Shown: positions 27,018-35,847 of the stretch, piece by piece
How positions within the stretch are numbered: position 1 is the first letter of the stretch
Layout of the letters: the number at the start of each line of letters is the position of its first letter
Source of the DNA: Marinicella gelatinilytica
GTDB taxonomy: Bacteria > Pseudomonadota > Gammaproteobacteria > Xanthomonadales > Marinicellaceae
Assembly (NCBI RefSeq): GCF_026410405.1
Contig: NZ_JAPMLN010000015.1
Coordinates: 1-64,000, forward strand
Length of the DNA stretch: 64,000 nt
Reading direction: 5' to 3'
Program-made: the position numbers and the translations under genes
The notes under the pieces: model-generated
Databases searched by the model: none
The model's input: only the letters and a program-made list of their open reading frames with translations
Told to the model about the DNA's origin: nothing

Positions 27018-27968
27018 ATGAAGCGTTTGGAACAATTGGATCAGATTCTACAAGATCGGCGCTCACCGATAACAGTTGAGCAGCTGATGGATCGGCTTAA
27101 TTGTTCCAAAGCCACCGTTTACCGCCGTATTAACGAACTGAAAACTCATTACCAAGCACCCATATTACAGGATGATGAGCACCGTTTTTACTACGATAAA
27201 AAAGCCAACTTTGCCCTACCCGGTATCCGTTTTACGGCTGAAGAAGCCCAGGGCTTATTAATGGCCGCCGATATTCTCAATAAATTACACGGTGACAATC
27301 TGGCGGCACCCATTGCGCGCATAACGAACGGTATTGCTGATTTGCTGGCAGAACAAGGGATTACCAACCAAAAGCTGATTCAATTTATTCCAACCCTGGT
27401 GAGAAAAGCCAGTCCTCAGATTTTTTTAACCGTTCTGACGGCGTTACAACAGCAAAAAAAACTCAACATGACTTACCGATCACGTCAGGGATTAACATCA
27501 CAACGCTTGGTATCGCCTCAACATTTGACATATTATAAAAATAATTGGTATCTGGACGCCTGGTGCCACAAGAAAGAAGGTTTGCGGTTATTTGCTGTTG
27601 AACTTATTGAACAAGCCCAGGTTGATATAGAACGCAGTCAGCAACATGATAAAGATGAATTACGTCAACATTATGCCAATAGCTACGGCTTGTTTGCCGG
27701 TAAGGCCACCGAACATGCCAAAATCCGCATCGATTTACAACAAGCGCCTTGGGTAGAAAATCAAATTTGGCATTCGGGACAAAAAATTGTTGAACAAAAA
27801 GGCCACCATTTAGTCATTGAAATCCCCTATCAACATGATGCTGAATTGTTGGCCGATATTCGCCAATTGGGTGAAGCCGCAGAAATTCTAGCGCCGGTGA
27901 GTCTACGTCAAACCATGCAGCAAGATTTGCGAAATACCTTAGCTCACTATAATCAACCTGCGTCATGA
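27018..27968 (+). CDS. HTH and WYL-domain transcriptional regulator
   Basis: This 316-residue regulator has an N-terminal DeoR-like helix-turn-helix (about 5-55, with QLMDRLNCSKATVYRRINEL). A WYL domain lies at about 140-215 (LNMTYRSRQG ... YYKNNWYLDAWCHKKEGLRLFAVELI) and a C-terminal WCX-type extension follows. WYL domains sense small ligands or nucleic acid. It sits 2 bp after aacS, so it probably regulates acetoacetate use or its own operon. The inverted repeat before aacS is a natural candidate operator. It overlaps the next gene by 4 bp (ATGA). Confidence 0.85.
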   Translation: MKRLEQLDQILQDRRSPITVEQLMDRLNCSKATVYRRINELKTHYQAPILQDDEHRFYYDKKANFALPGIRFTAEEAQGLLMAADILNKLHGDNLAAPIARITNGIADLLAEQGITNQKLIQFIPTLVRKASPQIFLTVLTALQQQKKLNMTYRSRQGLTSQRLVSPQHLTYYKNNWYLDAWCHKKEGLRLFAVELIEQAQVDIERSQQHDKDELRQHYANSYGLFAGKATEHAKIRIDLQQAPWVENQIWHSGQKIVEQKGHHLVIEIPYQHDAELLADIRQLGEAAEILAPVSLRQTMQQDLRNTLAHYNQPAS

Positions 27969-29542
27969 CAAAATCCAAGCGACGTCGACAACGAATCATT
28001 GGTCTTTTTTTCTTAATCGGCATGGTGGTTTATTTTGTGGCTCTTTTGTGGGTACTGCCAAGCTGGCTCAAAGCCCCCATCAATAATCGGCTGAAGGAAC
28101 AAAATTTGCAGATTGATTACCAAAAATTATGGATTAATCCGCTGACCTTGAATATTCATATCAATGATTTATCCGTAAAAGATTTATCTCAAACCAACAT
28201 ACTGAGGGCACAACAAGCTCATATTGACTGGCATATAATTCCATTAATGCAAGAACAAGTAGACATACAAAAGATTCGATTAGAACATGCGCACTTAAAC
28301 ATTGTTTTTGATGAGCAAAACCAACTTATCAGCCCAAAGTTATCGCAATCAAACAATGAGCCCAGTGTCTGGCAGATCAACTTTGGTCAACTTGACATTA
28401 TAGACAGTGTTGTCACTGTAACAAGACAACAACAACAATTTAAAGTTACTGATATCGACGTTGATATTAACTTATCTGATATAACTAACGAAGAATCCAT
28501 GTTTGTCAGCCTAAAAACACAACCTGATGGCGAACTAAAAATCCAAAAAAAGCCCGCTGGAAATCAAGATTTTCATTGGCAGCTGTCCGACTGGCCACTG
28601 ACCAGTTTAGCCATGTGGTTACCGGCAGAATTTTCCGAGACAAACATAACAGGTCTGCTCAGCGCACAAGGTGTTTTAAGGTGGCCGAAAAATCAACAAC
28701 CAATCATGCAAATATCGAATTTCACTGTACATATGAGTCAATTACAATGGCCACCATTAAACCTGGTAGAAACCATTTTTGAAGGCCAAGCCATAACTGT
28801 CGATTTCAATACCTATAACGCAGACATTGGCCAAATCAGTAGTAACAAAGGTCAACTCATGGCCAATATTGACCCTCTAAATATAATGGAATACTTTCCT
28901 GAATCAGAATCATCAGATGCCAGCTGGACATGGCAATTACAGAATTTATCACTCACCGATTGGCAGATCAGTTTAGCGGAACAAAAGCCCCCTGTTATAG
29001 CACAAATACAAGAGCTGTCTTTAACAGAACAAAAAGGTGTGCAGATTCTTACCATGGCTGGTCATTTAACATCACCCTTTGAACATCCAGTCAATATAAG
29101 TACCAGTGGTTTTCTCAACCCAGTTCGTTTAAAGGGAGAAATTGTTGCTTCAGAGCTTGATTTATCACGTATGAACCCTTGGCTTGTTGAGTTGAGTCCT
29201 TGGCAAATACAACATGGCGAACTAACAGTTAATAGTGCGTATTGTTTTCAACAAGGCGTCATCAGCACGCAAGGCATGTGGCAATTACCAGACTTAATGG
29301 CGAGTGATAACAAGCAACAAGTTAAAGCCCAACAGTTGAATCTGGCGTCAATCGTTATTGATAGCAATCACAGGACATTGTCGTTAAACGACATCACCAC
29401 TAACCAAATCGAGGTCCGCCAAATGGATGAAGAAACTTTGACTAAAGGTGAAAATATTTTAAACCAAGCACCACCGCCACAAGTCGAGGGCCTGTGGCGG
29501 GTGCTCATTGATCATGACAACACAAAGGCTTGTCACTTTTAG
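27965..29542 (+). CDS. AsmA/DUF748-like membrane-anchored protein, apparently short
   Basis: This 525-residue protein has a basic N-terminus, one transmembrane segment (about 12-33) and then a large periplasmic part. The DUF748/AsmA-type start NRLKEQNLQIDYQKLWINPL is followed by NINDLSVKDL-like strands. Such proteins form long beta-groove bridges that handle lipids or outer-membrane assembly. DUF748 proteins I know are often twice this length. This one stops at LWRVLIDHDN, where another strand would be expected, and its stop overlaps the convergent ppnN stop. It may be C-terminally truncated, or simply a short family member. Confidence 0.65.
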   Translation: MTKSKRRRQRIIGLFFLIGMVVYFVALLWVLPSWLKAPINNRLKEQNLQIDYQKLWINPLTLNIHINDLSVKDLSQTNILRAQQAHIDWHIIPLMQEQVDIQKIRLEHAHLNIVFDEQNQLISPKLSQSNNEPSVWQINFGQLDIIDSVVTVTRQQQQFKVTDIDVDINLSDITNEESMFVSLKTQPDGELKIQKKPAGNQDFHWQLSDWPLTSLAMWLPAEFSETNITGLLSAQGVLRWPKNQQPIMQISNFTVHMSQLQWPPLNLVETIFEGQAITVDFNTYNADIGQISSNKGQLMANIDPLNIMEYFPESESSDASWTWQLQNLSLTDWQISLAEQKPPVIAQIQELSLTEQKGVQILTMAGHLTSPFEHPVNISTSGFLNPVRLKGEIVASELDLSRMNPWLVELSPWQIQHGELTVNSAYCFQQGVISTQGMWQLPDLMASDNKQQVKAQQLNLASIVIDSNHRTLSLNDITTNQIEVRQMDEETLTKGENILNQAPPPQVEGLWRVLIDHDNTKACHF

Positions 29543-30924
29543 TTTTCTTTAACCACTTCAAATACCGGCACATATTCGCTGCCGGGCAATTTCATGCGTT
29601 TTTGATCGATAAAGGCTTTTAGCAGGGTATCGAGTTTATCCATCAGTTCGGTTTCACCGTGTATTTGATAGACGCCATGTTCCATCACCTGCTGGCGACC
29701 AAACTCTTTTACATTACCGGCGACAATACCTGAAAAAGCTGCCCGTAACGAGGCGGCCAATTCACCCAAAGGTCGATCACGATAGAGCTTCAATGACGCC
29801 ATATTTTCATGGGTAGGAATAAATGGAAATTGTAATTTCTCATCGATGTGTAAAGCCCAGTTAAAGTAATAACTGATTCTGTTGCGACTGCGGTGCAGTT
29901 TAACCGCGGACATACCAGCCATCATTTTCACTGCCACTTGCTCAGCATCATCAATGATGATTTCATACAAATCAGCCACCTCATCACCCAAAGTAAAGCG
30001 TATAAACTCATCAATTTGATAAAAATAGTCTGCTGACTCTTTCGGACCTGTCATAATGAATGGGAAGGGAATACCTTGGTTTTTTTTGTCGGATAGAATA
30101 CCGATTAAATACAGAATTTCTTCTGCTGTTCCCACACCGCCGGGAAACACAATAATGCCATGACCCAGTCGCACAAAGGCTTCCAGACGCTTTTCAATAT
30201 CCGGCATAATCACCAAATTATTGACAATCGGATTGGGCGCTTCAGCGGCAATAATACTGGGTTCAGTCAAGCCCACATAACGGCCATTGTCTATACGTTG
30301 TTTGGCGTGACCGACACTGGCACCTTTCATTGGCCCTTTCATGGCACCGGTACCACAGCCGGTACAGATGTGTGCGCCCCGTAAACCCAGTTGATAGCCC
30401 ACATCCTTGGTGTACTGATACTCCACGCGATTAATGGCATGACCACCCCAACAGACCACCAAATTAGGCTCTAAGCCATACTCATGAACTTCAGCACGAC
30501 GCAGTATTTCAAACACGTAATTGGTGATATCAAAAGGCTGTTGTAAATCGAAGCTGTTAACTTCTGCTTGGGCACTTTGAAACACGATGTCTCTTAATAC
30601 CGCAAAAATAGAATCCCGAATACCGGAAATCATCTTGCCATCGACAAAAGCTTGCGCCGGGGCATTGGTAAATTGCAAATGAATACCACGCTCCCGCGGA
30701 ATCAATTTGACATTAAAATCCGGGTAGCGTTGAAGTACCGCCATGGCATCATCATCACTGGCGTCATGGTTTAACACCGCCAAACAGCATTTTCGGAACA
30801 ACTCGTGAACACCGCCCTGACCAACGGCCATCATGCGGTTAATTTCCTCTTGTGACAATAAAGTCATACCACCCCGAGCGGCAATGGTACATTTATCAAT
30901 GGTTTTTATATCGTTATAATTCAT
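29539..30924 (-). CDS. ppnN: Nucleotide 5'-monophosphate nucleosidase PpnN (LOG family)
   Basis: PpnN hydrolyses purine and pyrimidine 5'-monophosphates to base and ribose 5-phosphate and, in E. coli, is stimulated by (p)ppGpp. The 461-residue protein has the N-terminal DUF4478 region (LFRKCCLAVLNHD). The LOG domain shows the GGHAIN loop, CTGCGTGAMKGPMKGASVGHA and the PGGVGTAEE motif. The DUF3412 C-terminus has RAAFSGIVAGNVKE and KLPGSEYVP. Similarity to E. coli YgdH/PpnN is obvious over the whole length. Confidence 0.95.
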   Translation of the reverse strand: MNYNDIKTIDKCTIAARGGMTLLSQEEINRMMAVGQGGVHELFRKCCLAVLNHDASDDDAMAVLQRYPDFNVKLIPRERGIHLQFTNAPAQAFVDGKMISGIRDSIFAVLRDIVFQSAQAEVNSFDLQQPFDITNYVFEILRRAEVHEYGLEPNLVVCWGGHAINRVEYQYTKDVGYQLGLRGAHICTGCGTGAMKGPMKGASVGHAKQRIDNGRYVGLTEPSIIAAEAPNPIVNNLVIMPDIEKRLEAFVRLGHGIIVFPGGVGTAEEILYLIGILSDKKNQGIPFPFIMTGPKESADYFYQIDEFIRFTLGDEVADLYEIIIDDAEQVAVKMMAGMSAVKLHRSRNRISYYFNWALHIDEKLQFPFIPTHENMASLKLYRDRPLGELAASLRAAFSGIVAGNVKEFGRQQVMEHGVYQIHGETELMDKLDTLLKAFIDQKRMKLPGSEYVPVFEVVKEN

Positions 30925-31243
30925 AATTTTTTCCTTTTTTTATAGTTATATGAGACTGCTTTATAACCTAATTAGATTTAATTCTGGTTAAATAGCGGGT
31001 CAAAAAAGATATTTTTTTGACTAAAAAGCCGACACTGATGGCCGGCTTTCTAATGGGATATGGAGTACTCCATAGCTTATTATAACGCTTTCGGATCTGA
31101 AAAACCATGGCCAAAATCAAATCCAAACAACCACAACGATTAACTTGCTTTAAAATTTAAAACCTCTGAACAATCAGTTTCATTTGCTTCCTAGACCACT
31201 TACAATCAACAGATTGAAACCTTAACTGTAACCACAAAATAAT
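30925..31243. other. Divergent intergenic region with palindromes
   Basis: This 319-bp region lies between ppnN (leftward) and the DUF3301 gene (rightward). It contains a hairpin with AAAGCCG/CGGCTTT arms at 31025-31049, whose T run is on the minus strand. It also has a perfect 16-bp palindrome TATGGAGTACTCCATA at 31059-31074, and a 27-codon ORF starting inside that palindrome (31060-31143). No assigned function; it may hold a small RNA or leader peptide. Confidence 0.45.
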
Positions 31244-31573
31244 ATGTTTGAATTAACGTTATTGATGCTTTTAGGTTTTATTATTGCCTATTGGTACAAC
31301 CAAACCAAAGCCATAGAAGAAGTGCGTCGTTACGGTAAACAGTTAACCCGTGAGCGCGGCTATGCGTTTTTAGACGATTCAGTGGTGCAACAAAAAATTA
31401 GAATAAAGCCACGTTTAGGCCGTATGGCTTTGTTACGGGTTTTTGATTTTGAATTCTCTGACGTCAACGCTCAGCGCCACAGCGGACACATTAAGCACCA
31501 TGGCGGAATCGTTATTGAGGTTCAATTCAACCGCGGTAACGACATTGAAACCCTGCGCTTACAAAATTTTTAA
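31244..31573 (+). CDS. DUF3301 domain protein
   Basis: This small 109-residue protein has an N-terminal hydrophobic segment (about 1-18). The conserved DUF3301 core follows: ARRYGKQL-like helix (RRYGKQLTRERGYAFLD), then LLRVFDFEFS and the RHSGHIKHHGGIV segment. Function of the family is unknown; members are inner-membrane proteins of gammaproteobacteria. It is followed after 2 bp by an ABC exporter, so the two are probably co-expressed. Confidence 0.85.
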   Translation: MFELTLLMLLGFIIAYWYNQTKAIEEVRRYGKQLTRERGYAFLDDSVVQQKIRIKPRLGRMALLRVFDFEFSDVNAQRHSGHIKHHGGIVIEVQFNRGNDIETLRLQNF

Positions 31574-31575
31574 CC

Positions 31576-33336
31576 ATGACCTTATTTAAAGTTCTGTCTT
31601 ACGCCAAAGCTTTTAAACGTCAGGCCATCTGGGCGTCAATCTGCTCGGTGGTCAATAAATTATTTGATATTGCCCCGGAAATTCTGATTGGTATTGCCAT
31701 TGATGTGGTGATTCAAAAAGAAGACTCCTTTGTTGCCCGAATGGGCGTGGTAGAGCCTCAGCATCAGTTATTTTTATTGGGTTTTTTAACCTTACTAATT
31801 TGGTTTGGTGAGTCTCTATTTCAGTTTTTATACCTTAAAAATTGGCGCGAACTGGCACAGAAAATTCAACACCGTTTCCGCGTGGATAGTTATCGTCACA
31901 TTCAAAATATGGATATGGCGTTTTTTGAAGAGCAACCCAGTGGTCGCTTAACAGCGATTCTTAATGATGATGTTAATCAATTGGAGCGCTTTCTTAATGT
32001 GGGTGCCAACGATATTTTGCAGGTATTGACGTCGGTATTGGCCGTGGGTGCGGTGTTTTTTGTGTTATCCCCAAAATTAGCATTATTGGCTTTTACTCCA
32101 ATTCCGCTGATAATTTTCGGTGCCTTTTATTTTCAAAGAAAAGCCGAACCTTTATATACCAAAGTACGTTCCACCGCAGGCAAATTGGCTGCAGCCATTA
32201 ACACCAACATTACCGGCATTGCCACCATTAAAAGCTTCACCAAAGAACAATACGAACAACAACGTATCAGTGCCATCAGCGAAGACTACGTTAATGCCAA
32301 CAAAGCCGCCATTAAAGTCAGCTCTGCATTTACTCCGGTGATTCGGATGGCTATTTTAATGGGCTTTTTGGCCACCTTTATAATTGGTGGTTTGGATACT
32401 TTGAAGGGTGATTTGGCTGTGGGTGCTTATGGTGTACTGGTGTTCTTGACTCAGCGATTATTATGGCCTTTTAGGAGTTTAGCCATCACCATGGATTTAT
32501 ACGAGCGTGGCATGGCTTCAGCGCGACGCATTCTTAATTTATTGGATCAACCAATCACCATTCGTTCAAGCAAAGAGGCTAAACAGATTTCACTGAGCGG
32601 TGATATCTGCTTTGCCGACATTAAATTCACCTATCCCGGTCAGCACACGGCTGCTGTACGTGACATTAACGTTCATATCAAAGCCGGTCAAACCGTGGCC
32701 TTTGTCGGTCAAACCGGTTCCGGTAAAAGCACCCTTATTAAGTTATTGATGCGCTACTATCATACTGATACAGGCAGTCTATGTGTGGACAACCACCTCA
32801 TTGACACTATTGATCTCAAATATTTACGTGCTCAAATCGGACTGGTTTCGCAAACCACCTTTTTATTCAATGACAGTATTTATACCAATATCCTCTATGG
32901 TAACCCAAGTGCCGATGAGTCAGCAGTTTATCAAGCAGCCAAACAAGCCGAAGCACATGGATTTATCAGCGCCCTTCCCCAAGGCTACAACACCAAAGTC
33001 GGTGAACAAGGCAGTAAATTATCCGGTGGACAGATTCAACGCATAGCTTTGGCTCGGGCTCTGTTAAAAGACCCACCGATAATGGTTTTAGATGAAGCCA
33101 CATCGGCGGTAGACAACGAAACCGAAGCCGCTATTCAAAAGTCACTGACAAACATCGGTCATGGACGAACGGTTATTGTGATTGCCCATCGACTGTCGAC
33201 TGTGGTCAACGCAGATTGCATATATGTCATGGATCAAGGGCAAATTATCGAATCCGGTGATCATCAGACACTCTTAAATCAAAATGGTCGCTATCAAAAC
33301 CTATGGGCGATTCAAACCGGCGCTATGCGTTCATAA
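31576..33336 (+). CDS. ABC exporter, fused permease and ATPase
   Basis: This 586-residue half-transporter of the ABCB/MsbA-like type dimerises in the inner membrane. The N-terminal six-helix domain (about 1-310) is followed by the nucleotide-binding domain. That domain shows Walker A GQTGSGKST, the Q-loop VSQTTFLFN, signature LSGGQIQRIALARAL, Walker B IMVLDEATSAVD and the H-loop IAHRLST. The substrate is not evident; MsbA-like lipid or drug exporters are the closest class. Its stop overlaps the convergent LysE-type gene by 6 bp. Confidence 0.9.
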   Translation: MTLFKVLSYAKAFKRQAIWASICSVVNKLFDIAPEILIGIAIDVVIQKEDSFVARMGVVEPQHQLFLLGFLTLLIWFGESLFQFLYLKNWRELAQKIQHRFRVDSYRHIQNMDMAFFEEQPSGRLTAILNDDVNQLERFLNVGANDILQVLTSVLAVGAVFFVLSPKLALLAFTPIPLIIFGAFYFQRKAEPLYTKVRSTAGKLAAAINTNITGIATIKSFTKEQYEQQRISAISEDYVNANKAAIKVSSAFTPVIRMAILMGFLATFIIGGLDTLKGDLAVGAYGVLVFLTQRLLWPFRSLAITMDLYERGMASARRILNLLDQPITIRSSKEAKQISLSGDICFADIKFTYPGQHTAAVRDINVHIKAGQTVAFVGQTGSGKSTLIKLLMRYYHTDTGSLCVDNHLIDTIDLKYLRAQIGLVSQTTFLFNDSIYTNILYGNPSADESAVYQAAKQAEAHGFISALPQGYNTKVGEQGSKLSGGQIQRIALARALLKDPPIMVLDEATSAVDNETEAAIQKSLTNIGHGRTVIVIAHRLSTVVNADCIYVMDQGQIIESGDHQTLLNQNGRYQNLWAIQTGAMRS

Positions 33337-33972
33337 CACCAAGGTAAAAAACATGAAAGCTGCCAAGAACACAAAGACCAAAATGCTAAACCAATCCATC
33401 ATGACTTTATAACGCGGATTGGTCATTTGTTTTTGACCGAGCTGAGCAGTCAACCATGCCACCAGAGCAAATGCAGCGAAACTGCATACAATAAAAATAA
33501 CCGCCAACAAAACAATGCGAAGCTGATAGCCGGCAACATCTAATTGTGCGAACTGGGGAAAGAAAGCCAAAAAAAACAGCAACACTTTGGGGTTGCTGAT
33601 GTTCATAATAATACCACGCCAAAACCGCGATCGATTTTGATTGGATACCAATACCTGCGCTGAACCCGCCGCACCATTTTGAGAAACCGATGCGTGCCGC
33701 TCTTTAAAAGTCATCCAGGCTAAATATAATAGATATAACATACCGAATGTGGCCATCAACCGCATGGCACCGGGCATCGCGATAATTAAGGCTGAAACGC
33801 CTAACAATAAGAGTAAAGTATGAAACCAGACACCTGTAACCAGTCCGGAGATAAATAATAAGGCGGGTTTCAGACCTTCACGGGCTGACAGGGTAATCAC
33901 CATTAACATATCGGGACCCGGTGTGAAGGCCAGAATCAAGGAAGCTAAAGCAAAACCCAGGTATAAGGACAA
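33331..33972 (-). CDS. LysE-family amino-acid exporter
   Basis: This 213-residue inner-membrane protein has about six hydrophobic segments. The N-terminal LysE/RhtB signature ALASLILAFTPGPDMLMV includes the TPGPD motif, and NPKVLLFFLAFFPQF in the middle is also diagnostic. These proteins export amino acids such as lysine, threonine or homoserine lactone. It is the last gene of a tight minus-strand run beginning at dksA (8 bp after the PilZ gene). Confidence 0.88.
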   Translation of the reverse strand: MSLYLGFALASLILAFTPGPDMLMVITLSAREGLKPALLFISGLVTGVWFHTLLLLLGVSALIIAMPGAMRLMATFGMLYLLYLAWMTFKERHASVSQNGAAGSAQVLVSNQNRSRFWRGIIMNISNPKVLLFFLAFFPQFAQLDVAGYQLRIVLLAVIFIVCSFAAFALVAWLTAQLGQKQMTNPRYKVMMDWFSILVFVFLAAFMFFTLVL

Positions 33973-33979
33973 AGCTTAT

Positions 33980-34327
33980 TCAGTAGTCTATTGGCTCAAC
34001 TTCATGGACATAGTCGCCCAACAATTGCCATAGGGCCACCTGTTTGTCTTCAGGAATGGCGATGAAATGTAGCCCCAGTTGATTGTTATCAATACGGGTT
34101 ACTTTTGAGGACACATGGATGTTGAGCGTTTCATTGACCACAATTTCTAAGATACAAATGGACTCTAAGCTGATATCTCTTACCGATTTATCTTCTATCA
34201 GCTCCACCAAAATTCCAGTGGCTGAAATATTGATAACGCGGGTTACATAAGAATGACCGTTAAAAAGCAATAAACAAGATGCATCCATCTTCTTTCTGGC
34301 GTACCTAACATCTTGGCGATTGTCCAT
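33980..34327 (-). CDS. PilZ-domain protein
   Basis: This 115-residue single-domain protein keeps both c-di-GMP-binding elements: R-x3-R at the N-terminus (RQDVR, residues 3-7) and N-x-S-x-x-G (NISATG) about 28 residues later. GLHFIAI matches the end of the barrel. It should therefore bind c-di-GMP and pass the signal to an unknown partner. It lies 22 bp after lysS and 8 bp before a LysE-type exporter, an unusual place for a c-di-GMP effector. Confidence 0.85.
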   Translation of the reverse strand: MDNRQDVRYARKKMDASCLLLFNGHSYVTRVINISATGILVELIEDKSVRDISLESICILEIVVNETLNIHVSSKVTRIDNNQLGLHFIAIPEDKQVALWQLLGDYVHEVEPIDY

Positions 34328-34349
34328 AACTAACCTCTAAAAAATTCTA

Positions 34350-35831
34350 TCACTCTGGCTTCATATAGGGAAATAACAATACATCACGTATAGAAGCCGA
34401 ATCTGTGAACAACATCACTAAACGGTCAATGCCGATGCCTTCTCCGGCCGTTGGCGGCATGCCATACTCTAAAGCCCGAACATAATCTTTATCATAATGC
34501 ATGGCTTCATCATCACCGGCTTCCAGATTGGCCACCTGTTGGTGGAACCGTTCTGCTTGGTCTTCCGGATCATTTAATTCAGAAAAACCATTGGCTATTT
34601 CATGACCACTAATAAACAACTCAAATCGGTCAGTAAATTCCGGATTATCATCGGAACGACGCGATAAGGGCGATATCTCTATTGGATATTGTGTCACAAA
34701 AGTGGGCTGAATAAGTTTATCTTCCACATAAATATCGAACAATTCTGCAATCAAATGCCCTTTTGAGGCGTTTTTATCGTAACCAATACCCTGTTGTTCG
34801 AAGTAATTTTGTAATTGTGACAAATTATTACACTTTTCCTGTGTTAAATCGGGGCTATATTTGACCACTAAATCCGTCATGGTTTCTCGAGCAAACGGCT
34901 TTGAAAAATCCAACTCTATACCTTGATAGGGAACCACTGTCTTACCAAGTACAGTTTCTGCTAAATGCTTGAACAGGATTTCGGTTAAATCCATGAGGTC
35001 AAGGTAGTCACTATACGCCCAATAAAACTCCATCATGGTGAATTCAGGGTTATGTTTTGTTGAGACACCCTCGTTTCTAAAATTTCGATTAATCTCAAAA
35101 ACTTTCTCAAAACCACCCACCACCAAACGCTTCAAAAATAACTCTGGTGCCACCCGTAGATAGAGCTCCAGATCAAGCGCATTATGATGCGTGGTAAATG
35201 GTTTTGCCGCTGCACCACCCGGTATAACATGCATCATGGGTGTTTCCACTTCCAAAAAGTCATGTTTTTCCATAAATCGACGCAGTTCTGATATTAATTT
35301 AGAACGGGTTTTAAATACCTGTGCCGAATCAGCGTTCATGATTAAATCCACATACCGGCGTCTATAGCGGGTTTCCTGATCAGATAATCCGTGAAATTTT
35401 TCCGGCAAGGGGCGCAGTGATTTTGTCACCAAATGTAAGGAATGTACTTTGACGCTTAATTCGTTGGTTTTGGTTTTAAAGAGGACGCCTTCTCCGGCAA
35501 TGATGTCACCAACATCCCACCCTTTGAATGCCTCAAATGTGTCTTCACCGACACTACTCAGTTGCACAAACAACTGAATATCTCCGGAGACATCACGCAA
35601 CACCGCAAAACCACCTTTACCGAACAAACGTTGACTCATCATACGACCAATGACCTTAACAGGCACATCTTTTTCAGCCAATGTGTCTTTATCGTATTGA
35701 TCATACAAAGTGTGTAACTTCGCTGCCACATGGCTACGTCTAAACTGATTCGGAAAAGCCACTTCTTGCTGCTCACGAATGTGTTGAAGCTTTTGACGTC
35801 GTTCGGTAATTAATTTATTTTCTTCACTCAT
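34350..35831 (-). CDS. lysS: Lysyl-tRNA synthetase, class II
   Basis: This 493-residue enzyme charges tRNA-Lys. An N-terminal OB-fold anticodon-binding domain (about 50-150) leads the class II core. Motif 2 is FEINRNFRNEGVSTKHNPEFTMMEFYWAY and motif 3 is GEGIGIDRLVMLFTDS. Length matches bacterial LysS. It starts 17 bp after prfB, reproducing the prfB-lysS pair of enteric bacteria. Confidence 0.95.
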   Translation of the reverse strand: MSEENKLITERRQKLQHIREQQEVAFPNQFRRSHVAAKLHTLYDQYDKDTLAEKDVPVKVIGRMMSQRLFGKGGFAVLRDVSGDIQLFVQLSSVGEDTFEAFKGWDVGDIIAGEGVLFKTKTNELSVKVHSLHLVTKSLRPLPEKFHGLSDQETRYRRRYVDLIMNADSAQVFKTRSKLISELRRFMEKHDFLEVETPMMHVIPGGAAAKPFTTHHNALDLELYLRVAPELFLKRLVVGGFEKVFEINRNFRNEGVSTKHNPEFTMMEFYWAYSDYLDLMDLTEILFKHLAETVLGKTVVPYQGIELDFSKPFARETMTDLVVKYSPDLTQEKCNNLSQLQNYFEQQGIGYDKNASKGHLIAELFDIYVEDKLIQPTFVTQYPIEISPLSRRSDDNPEFTDRFELFISGHEIANGFSELNDPEDQAERFHQQVANLEAGDDEAMHYDKDYVRALEYGMPPTAGEGIGIDRLVMLFTDSASIRDVLLFPYMKPE

Positions 35832-35847
35832 GATTATCGTGTCTCGG

